From the NCBI GenBank assembly GCA_024220525.1, contig JAMYWO010000039.1, forward strand, positions 115,052-179,051: a stretch of DNA of 64,000 nt. Direction: 5' to 3'. A program made the translations under genes and the position numbers. Below the pieces are notes generated by a model. That model was given only the letters and a program-made list of their open reading frames with translations. It searched no databases and was not told where the DNA came from. Of the stretch, positions 57,478-64,000 are shown in pieces; positions within the stretch are counted from its first letter, which is position 1, and every line of letters starts with the position of its first letter. This DNA comes from Cochliopodium minus (lineage: Eukaryota; Discosea; Himatismenida; Cochliopodiidae).

Positions 57478-58513
57478 TTATTTATTAAAAAGAGATCTAT
57501 CAATTCTTGATGCATTTATTGCTTTGTTGAACTTTTTGTCATCAACGTAACCTATCTCCTCGTCCTTGAGCTCTTGATGTACACTTTTGCTTGTCCTACA
57601 ATAGTTTTGTTTGCTGTCAAAATAAGCACCGCAATTCTTGCAAAGAGGGATCTCACTGAAGGCAAGTGTAATGACCGTCTTGGAAATGAATCTTTTCTTT
57701 TTGATTGATTCCAAAAAGAATTGTTTGGAATAAAAATTGTATCTATTTATTTCATTGTCTTAGAAAAAAAGAATTAAAACAAAAAAAAAGAATTAAAACA
57801 AAAAAATAATTTTTTTTTTGTTTAATTAAATGGATTATTTTTAAAATATTTCTTTTGTTTTAAAATATTTCTTTTGTTTTTACCTTCTTGCAAGTAGTAT
57901 CCTATTGCCTTGGAGGAAAAGGGTAACGGTGTCAACAGAAGCATTTTCTCCCAAACTTCTTCCTCAGTTTCGTATTTGGAGTGGTATCTCAACACATCAG
58001 TCTTTCCTTAATAATGTTACAAATTTTATAAAATTTATTTTAAATTATTTAATAAATTAAATTATTTATTTACCCAATAGAGGATTGTACAATCTGAATG
58101 ACAAAGATTCCTTATCTACATTATATTTGAAAAGCATTTTAAAATTATTCATTTATTTATTTATTTTTTATTATTTTTAACCAATGCTCTGTATTATCTT
58201 TGCGAAGGAGAGATTGTAATCTGGATAATGCTCAAAAAAATATTCTTTCCAGACTTGTTCCTTATCATTTATTATTCTATTCCAAAATTTACAAACACAA
58301 GAACATCTAGATGTAGATTTAAATATTACTTTTTAATGTCTATTATATTTGTATTTGGCATTTATTTTTGTTAATTTGAATTTAGGAACTGATTTAGTTC
58401 AATTATGAAATAAAAGGGCGAAAAAAATTTTATTACCTTGCTATTTGTTTATGATGAAGTTGTTTGAATATTTTCATCAAAATGAATTTTGGAAGGATTG
58501 ATCCGTTGTCCAT
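57478..58513 (-). CDS. F-box protein (215 aa)
   Basis: Exons 58513-58437, 58306-58182, 58115-58074, 58006-57884 and 57758-57478 (648 nt), all phases matching. The N-terminal 45 residues form an F-box: ILPKFILMKIFKQLHHKQIA, then CSCVCKFWNRIINDKEQVWKEYF, with the Leu-Pro start and Cys-Lys-x-Trp core. F-boxes bind SKP1 and bring substrates to SCF ubiquitin ligases. The remaining part (YHSKYETEEEVWEKMLLLTP, LCKNCGAYFD) has one CxxC and no known substrate-binding repeat. It is head-to-head with another F-box gene. Confidence 0.8.
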
Positions 58514-58587
58514 TTGTTTTGAGAGATGCGATTTTTTTTTGATGGCGAAAGGATTTTTTATTTCAAAAAAAATTTGGAAAGATCGAA
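58514..58587. promoter_or_regulatory. 74-bp bidirectional start region of the F-box pair
   Basis: Divergent ATGs at 58513 (minus) and 58588 (plus) are 74 bp apart, the same spacing as in the caspase pair. The region contains long T and A runs. Its regulatory role is inferred from position. Confidence 0.45.
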
Positions 58588-59073
58588 ATGAATTTTGGGT
58601 TTGATAGATTCAAACTATTATTTTCTTAATATTCTGGTTTGACTTATTAATTCAAATAATACAGGTCACTGAATCATTTTTTGAAAGAAAAGATACTAAA
58701 AGAATTGAAATTGAGAGATCTTATCAGTGTATCCATGGCATCAAAAGAATTATTGAAGATATCAAGGTAATATATTCAAATTATTCTCAATTATATTATA
58801 AAACATCTCAAATTACAATGAATATAAAAGGAGAAATTCATTGTGGAAAAAGCAGTTTGGTAAGACATTTATTCAATATTCCATTACATTAAAATTTACA
58901 AATGGATAATTAAAGAGGATTTTTTTCTAATGCCATTTGCTGCAATCCTGAACAAAAAATTCAACACTTTCCATAAATATTTCATCTACATTTATTGCCA
59001 AATAAAAAGAATAGAAAGGTTAAAAAAAAAAGATATAAGAAAATATTCAAATAAAAATTTTAAAAAAAATTAA
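58588..59073 (+). CDS. Small F-box protein (99 aa)
   Basis: Exons 58588-58598, 58665-58766, 58831-58859 and 58916-59073 total 300 nt in matching phases (2, 2, 1). The protein is a divergent F-box: LNHFLKEKILKELKLRDLIS, VSMASKELLKISRR, then NSLWKKQFGEDF, followed by a short basic tail. The first two exons encode MNFGSL, echoing MDNGSI of the divergent partner. It is little more than the F-box, so it would rely on partners or act as a competitor for SKP1 (inference). Its stop is 17 bp before the next ATG. Confidence 0.68.
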
Positions 59074-59090
59074 AAAAAACAAGTTACGAA

Positions 59091-60202
59091 ATGGATGATT
59101 TCAATTTTGAACCAGCAATTTTAACATTTTTTTGGAACAATCCAAACCACACAAAAAAATCAACAGCACAACTGTTGGTAACAAACAACGAAAAGTTCAC
59201 CATTGAAAAAATTCACAAATATAGCAAACAACTAACTTTGTTGGAAAAAATATCATTCATACACAACATGACTGTTATTTATGTGGCTTGTGTTGAAGTG
59301 AAATTTAGTGATGAAATTTTTAAAGATGCTCTTGAAGAATTGGAGAAACTAAAGAAATATTATGAAGGCAAAAAAAAGTTTAAAAAAGTGGAAATAAAGC
59401 TCAACAAAACTGTTTATGATTATTATTACTACAACAGAGATTATGAAACTGCTTTCAAGTTTAACACTAATCTCAGAAAATTGCTGATTCCTTACCAAAA
59501 TATCAATTTTGATCACATTAATTGTGTTCCTATTGACCAAAAATCTTTACAACTCTTTTGCAAATTACCTTTGTAAAAAAAAAATTTAAAAATAAATTCA
59601 AAAATAATTAAAAAAAAAAAATTCTTTAGATATTATGCGAAAGAATGTGCAATATCCATTGCTGAATATGGAGCTATTCTTTGGATATTAGCCAATAGTA
59701 ACAAGCATGACATTCCCAAAAAGGTGAAATACTTGAAACTTTCAATCGAGCTCACCATCTTCGCAAAAGAAATGTTCTTGTGCCTTAACTTGGAAAAATG
59801 TCCCTCTTATTACTTTATTGTAGATGCTCTCTACAGCATAAGTTATTCTCTTCTTATAGTTGAACCAAGCAAAAATGATTATTTAAAGGTTGAAATAAAA
59901 AAAAAATGTTTTAAAAATAAAAAGTAAATATTATTTTTTTAATTTAGGCTGTCCAATATTATGAAGAATCTTGGGAAGCTTGTAAGTTGGTTGACGATTT
60001 CGAATTTTTGGGTCATTTGGCTTACAACTTTGTGGTGAATGGATACAACAATCTCGTCAACTTTGCGAACATTCATGGTTACGACACTACTAATGTTGTT
60101 CAAGTGGAACTTGATGCCAGAAATATTTGTTACCAAATGAGTGATGAGATTTCACATTTCCCTCCATATGCAAAGATCATCTACTCCAAAAAGAGAAATT
60201 AA
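59091..60202 (+). CDS. Unrecognised all-helical protein (331 aa)
   Basis: Exons 59091-59572, 59630-59888 and 59948-60202 (996 nt), in phase. The sequence is rich in helix pairs with Tyr/Lys (ALEELEKLKKYYEGKKKF, NRDYETAFKFNTNLRKLL, AVQYYEESWEACKLVDDFEF), giving a TPR/14-3-3-like feel, but no canonical TPR or phosphopeptide pocket is seen. There is no signal or membrane segment. Convergent with the aminopeptidase fragment at 60292. Confidence 0.7.
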
Positions 60203-60291
60203 CAAAAAAAATTTTGAGTTATTTTGTGTTTTAATATTTTTTTTTGAATTTATTTTAATGATTTCTTTAATATTTTTTTGAATTTATTATT

Positions 60292-62000
60292 TTATTTTTG
60301 TTCCAAATTTTTCAAAAAATCATCAACAGATCTTTTATCTCTTCCAAACCACTTGTCATTCGAGCGGATTCTTTCCAAAGAAAGCTCGATGGTACGAGAA
60401 AAAGAAGAGAGGTTTTTGTTGGAGAAAAACTTTTTGATTTCCTTCGCTCTTTTTTTGTCGGAGAAGAACTTGGTGGAGAAAGAAAAAATGTTGCTGAGTA
60501 CGATGTTTCCCTCCCCAAACTGCTTCAAAATTTTGTCAAAGTTGTTTTTGAACCATTCCCATGCAATTTCTCTTCCCAAAGGGTTATGAGCAACATTGAG
60601 AATGACTAAAAAAAAAAAAAATCAAAAAAATAAAATAAAGCAATTAAAAATTTAAAATATATAAACGAAAAATAATAAAACAAAGCAATTAAAATGTAAA
60701 AAATAAAAAAAAATTTTACCATTGTATGAGTCTTGAGGTCTTATCAACTTTGTATTGAGTGTCAAGTCAAGTGTTTTTTTCAATAAGATTGGGTTTTTTG
60801 TCGAACCCAAAGCAGCTAAATAAATCAGATTAATAATTAAAAATAAAATTATCAAATAAAAAAATAAAATAAATAAAATGAATAAAATAAAAATTAAAAA
60901 AACAAAAAAATTATAAAAATAATTATAAAAAAAATAATGTATAAAAAAATAGCTAAATAGATTACAAAGGGTCTTCAATCTTAGTTGATAATCCTCAGTT
61001 GTTTCCAAGAGGCTATAAATTTGGTTGTACTCTTCTTCTCCAAAATTCATCACACAAACCCTCCAAACTGTTTCTCTTTCGAAAAAAAAATATAAATTAT
61101 AAACTAAAATAAAATATAAAATTAAAATGAAGAAATAAAAAATGAAATAAAATAAAAAATAAAAAAATAAAATTAAGAATAAAAATAAAAAAAAAATATA
61201 GAATAAGCAAAAGAAAATATTTAAAAATAAATTAAACAAAAAATCAAAAAAAATAAAAAAATAAATTAAAATATTGAAAAAATAAAGAATAAGAAATTAA
61301 ATAAAAAATAAAAAATAAAAATAAAATAAATGAAAAAAATTAAAATTAAAAAGAATTTACACTAAGTCAGGATGCAATGAAAGAGGATCATTAAAATAAC
61401 TTTTGAAGGATTTGTTGCAATGCTCCACAACACGCAAATCTCCGCTAGCTCCCAAAACACCAAAAAGAAGTTTTCTCACACTCATGTAGTCTTTGTTCTC
61501 GTTTTCGCATGTTTGCAATCCCACTTCGTTCAAAGCTTCAGAGAAAAGAGTTTTTCTGTACACATTGAATTTTTTGTCAAAACCTTCCAGATTGCAGAAT
61601 ACGTTCTCGATTGAATCTATAAAAAATAAAAATTAAGAAAAAAATTTAATTTAAATTAATAAAAAATTGAAAAAATTGAAAAAAAAAATTAAAACTAAAT
61701 GATAAAATAAAAATTGAAAAATGTTTAACAAAAATTTAAAAAAATAAAAATAAAAATATTTAAAAATGTTTGAAGAAATTATTTTTAAAAAATCAAAAAT
61801 AAAACCAAAAATAAAAAATCGTGAAAAATATTTAAAAATATTTAAAAATTATTAAAAATAAAATTAAAAACCCAAATTTTGAAGGAGATCACTTAGAATA
61901 GAAATTTCCTTTTCATTCTTGTAGCACAAAGCAAACTCGAGAGCTTTGGATGTGTCTGTTTTTCCTGCATGAGCACAAGCAAAGATGTCGTTTTGAAGAC
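60292..62000 (-). CDS. C-terminal (ERAP1_C-like) domain of an M1 aminopeptidase, 5' part missing
   Basis: Exons 62000-61872, 61616-61361, 61075-60966, 60815-60720 and 60605-60292 join in matching phases. Family landmarks: GLQNDIFACAHAGKTDTSKA, VYRKTLFSEALNEVG, LLFGVLGASGDLRVVEHC, ETVWRVCVMN, LGSTKNPILLKKTLDL, NPLGREIAWEWFKNNFDKI and RTIELSLERIRSNDKWFGRD. This helical domain closes over the active site of M1 enzymes. The catalytic domain is not upstream. Beyond 62000 come a TTTATTTTAT repeat, an N and a foreign exon. It complements the truncated gene at 15.2-18.6 kb, which lacks exactly this domain. Confidence 0.85.
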
Positions 62001-62040
62001 CTATTTTCAAAAATAAACCAATTAATTTTTTTTTTAATTT

Positions 62041-62130
62041 TATATTTTATTATATTTTTTATTTATTTTATTTATTTTATTTATTTTATTTATTTTATTT
62101 ATTTTATTTATTTTATTTATTTTATTTATN
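62041..62130. repeat. TTTATTTTAT tandem repeat ending in an N; probable assembly seam
   Basis: About eight copies of a 10-bp A/T unit end at a single undetermined base (62130). The exon chain of the aminopeptidase stops on the left and an unrelated exon starts on the right, as at 9986. Confidence 0.75.
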
Positions 62131-62280
62131 CAATTAGAGGATTATTCCTTGCCATAAAAAATTCTGGAGTATCTTTGAACATCCAAAAGATTTGTTTGTT
62201 GAATAATTTGCTCTCAATCATTTTTCTCTTTTTATCACTGGTAATTTCTTTCTGAACAAAATTTTCTTTTAAAAAAATTA
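62131..62280 (-). CDS. Cut-off exon of an unknown minus-strand gene
   Basis: The minus strand stays open for about 46 codons up to the N at 62130 (KRKMIESKLFNKQIFWMF, FFMARNNPLI). It is not aminopeptidase sequence. It is probably the first coding exon of a gene whose remainder was lost at the join, with a possible ATG inside at about 62220. Confidence 0.4.
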
Positions 62281-62303
62281 AATACAAAAATTCAAAATTT
62301 TAG

Positions 62304-63267
62304 TTGGATCCATGGAGTTCACATTCTTACATGAGATATGAATTCATTTTTACCACAACAAGTAAAAACTTTTTTCTTTTTTTTAACAAAAAGAATATTT
62401 TAACCAAAACCAAAATAATCAATTTTTATTTGAAACAAGTTTTGAGTGTCCCTTCAATTATCATGTCACTTTCATTGATGTCTTTCTTTTTGAATGAAGT
62501 TTTGATACAAAGAAAAATGATGGTAAAATAAAAAAATAAGAAAAAACTAAAAGTTATTTTTTAAATGTTTTTATAAATTAAATAAATAGGAACCAAAATT
62601 AGATTATTTCAAGTATCCGTTTTTGGGTTTCTCTGTTGCACAATGGGCTGTCTATATTGCATTTGTTGTTACACTAAACGTGAAATTAGCTGTAATTACT
62701 TTTCTTTAAAATTTACTTTGGAAATTTGGAAAACTTAATACAAACCTTTAATTTTTTCAAACAAATCCAAAAATCTCAGGCAGTTAAGTTGATAAGAGCA
62801 AACCTCATTTTGACACTCATATTTCTGTTTTCAATTTTTGTTTACTTTACCATTGTGGGAGGAGTTATGATTAAAAAACTGATGAAATTTAAAAACAAAA
62901 TGTTCAAAAAAGTTTTTCCACTTGTCATTTTTCAATCATTTGGCATTTTAGTCTTCATTGTTGCAGATTGCATTTTCATAGCAATTTATTATCTCGAAAA
63001 ATTTAATCCGGACCTTTATTTGGGTAAAAAAAAAAAAAAGAATTTTTATTAAAATTGCTAATTTTTTTCATTTTCTAACAAGCTTGTTGGACCAGTTATT
63101 GGATCGCTGCAAATATTATTGTGTTTGCCCAAGTTTTAACATTCAGAAAACCAAAGATTTCTTCAAGTACCAAAGACAAACAATTTGAAAACCTTGAAAT
63201 CCCTGGAAAGATGAGCTCTGCTCTAAACACTGGTGGAAAAATAAACTCTAGTGGGAGTGGGATATAA
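62304..63267 (+). CDS. Multi-pass membrane protein, 5' end uncertain
   Basis: Exons 62304-62361, 62440-62522, 62590-62691, 62780-63023 and 63083-63267 (672 nt) join in phase; about 223 aa are visible. At least five hydrophobic segments are seen (SVPSIIMSLSLMSFFL, FSVAQWAVYIAFVVTL, LILTLIFLFSIFVYFTIVGG, VIFQSFGILVFIVADCIFI, YWIAANIIVFAQVLTF), followed by a Ser/Gly-rich cytosolic-type tail. The layout fits a seven-helix receptor-like or THH1/TOM1-like protein with the first helices missing, but no signature decides. The first exon begins at an acceptor; an inner ATG is at 62332. Confidence 0.62.
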
Positions 63268-63403
63268 TTTTTTTGGGTTAAATTCTCTTTTTTCTTTTTT
63301 CCCATTTTTCAAATTATAAATCCTTGTATTTTAATTTCTTCTCAACAAATGTATTTAATTTTCATTAAAATAAAATCAATATTTAACTTTTTCTTTTCTT
63401 TTA

Positions 63404-63720
63404 ATGATCATACTTTTGTTTGGATTTTGTGATGGATCAAATCAAACAAATGTACTTTATAAGTCAATAAGATTTATCAACTCACCAAAATCTCCACCTT
63501 TACAAAAAATTGAATTATGTAAAACATTATTTTCAATTTTTCAAATTTTTGTTTATTGTGGGAGGTTAGGATTAAAAAGGTTGATGAAATTCAAAAAAAA
63601 GTTTTTAAAAAAGTTTTTCCACTCACAATTTTTTCCAGACATACAGCATTCTGTGAATCTTAATTGCAGATTCCTTTGTCATTTCTATTTACTTTCATGA
63701 AAAATTTAATCCATACTTTT
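63404..63720 (+). pseudogene. Decayed tandem copy of the membrane-protein gene
   Basis: Bases about 63550-63720 repeat the 62840-63020 exon at moderate identity (GGGAGG..., AAAAAGGTTGATGAAATTCA, AAAGTTTTTCCACT, AAAAATTTAATCCATACTTT). Frame and hydrophobic pattern are lost, and the following exon is absent. This is a partial, old duplication of the host gene next door. Confidence 0.65.
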
Positions 63721-64000
63721 AAAGAAAACCAATCCATTACAAAAAAATCTGAAAAAACTTGTGAACTTTTCCCTATTATCAATTCAAGAAATGTTGGTTT
63801 AATATTTTTTATTTAGAAAACAATTTTTTAATTTTTCCAGTACAATTTTGTCAGTATATATTCATTTTTGAAACTTTGATTTATTTTTTGATATTAAAAT
63901 AAAATAGATTGCTTTTGATTTTTTTTATTTGTTTCTTGCATGAAGTTTCTTTTCAATGTTGTTTCAATCTTCCTTATCTTATTTATGATTGAAAATTGTT
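63721..64000. other. AT-rich end of window, no gene seen
   Basis: Stop-rich in all frames. No repeat or RNA gene is seen. Confidence 0.5.

Noticed and set aside
59091-60202. 14-3-3 protein
   Set aside because: Helical and similar in feel, but the conserved phosphopeptide-pocket residues and family signatures are absent.

Overview
The window is nuclear DNA of a protist with a very A+T-rich genome. Introns are short (about 40-130 bp), AT-rich and GT-AG, the standard genetic code is used, and start codons sit behind A-rich leaders. Rap-type GTPases, two RasGEF genes, SAR1, ARF, NUP85, Beclin, poly-Asn tracts and a large ankyrin family suggest a free-living amoeba or amoeboflagellate (Amoebozoa or Anaeramoeba-like). 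The sequence alone does not fix the species. Most exon joins given here were checked by hand for reading phase.

Layout. 0-8.6 kb: end of a membrane-anchored methyltransferase gene, three ankyrin genes and a ubiquitin-like/zinc protein. 8.7-18.6 kb (all minus strand): 3' part of a RasGEF gene, 5' part of a Beclin/ATG6 gene, an unknown protein, an RCC1-repeat protein and a ubiquitin-like/M1 aminopeptidase gene. 19-29 kb: two Rap-like GTPases, a 28-residue LRR protein, tRNA-Ile, a probably mitochondrial Sel1-repeat protein, an LEA-like repeat protein and an OBAP/DUF1264 protein. 29-41 kb: a gene with the shared C-terminal module, a SecA-like/vWA gene, a Crinkler/RHS-type protein and a 988-aa ankyrin protein. 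41-50 kb: NUP85, SAR1, an acyl-CoA carboxylase beta subunit, an ARF and a small zinc-ribbon protein. 51-64 kb: a complete RasGEF, a head-to-head caspase/pseudocaspase pair, a head-to-head F-box pair, a helical-repeat protein, the C-terminal half of an M1 aminopeptidase and a multi-pass membrane protein followed by a decayed copy.

The main new observation is a short C-terminal module (Trp, His, Phe-Pro, then a Pro-Lys-x-Leu-Leu-type end) that closes at least six proteins with unrelated front ends: three ankyrin proteins, an RCC1 protein, a ubiquitin-like/zinc protein and the gene at 29-31 kb. With the F-box pair and three ubiquitin-like domains it hints at a lineage-expanded ubiquitin-ligase adaptor system. 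That role is inferred. Other notable items are exons of 5 and 10 nt and a SAR1 gene whose first coding exon is only the start codon.

Caution. Single Ns at 9986, 57323 and 62130 and a 100-N gap mark assembly seams. Beclin, RasGEF and the aminopeptidase are each cut at AT-rich repeats, and four zones (16.4-18.1, 20.95-22.6, 31.4-33.4 and 56.4-57.3 kb) carry many one-base slips inside otherwise conserved proteins. Apparent fusions and pseudogenes there may be assembly or base-calling faults.
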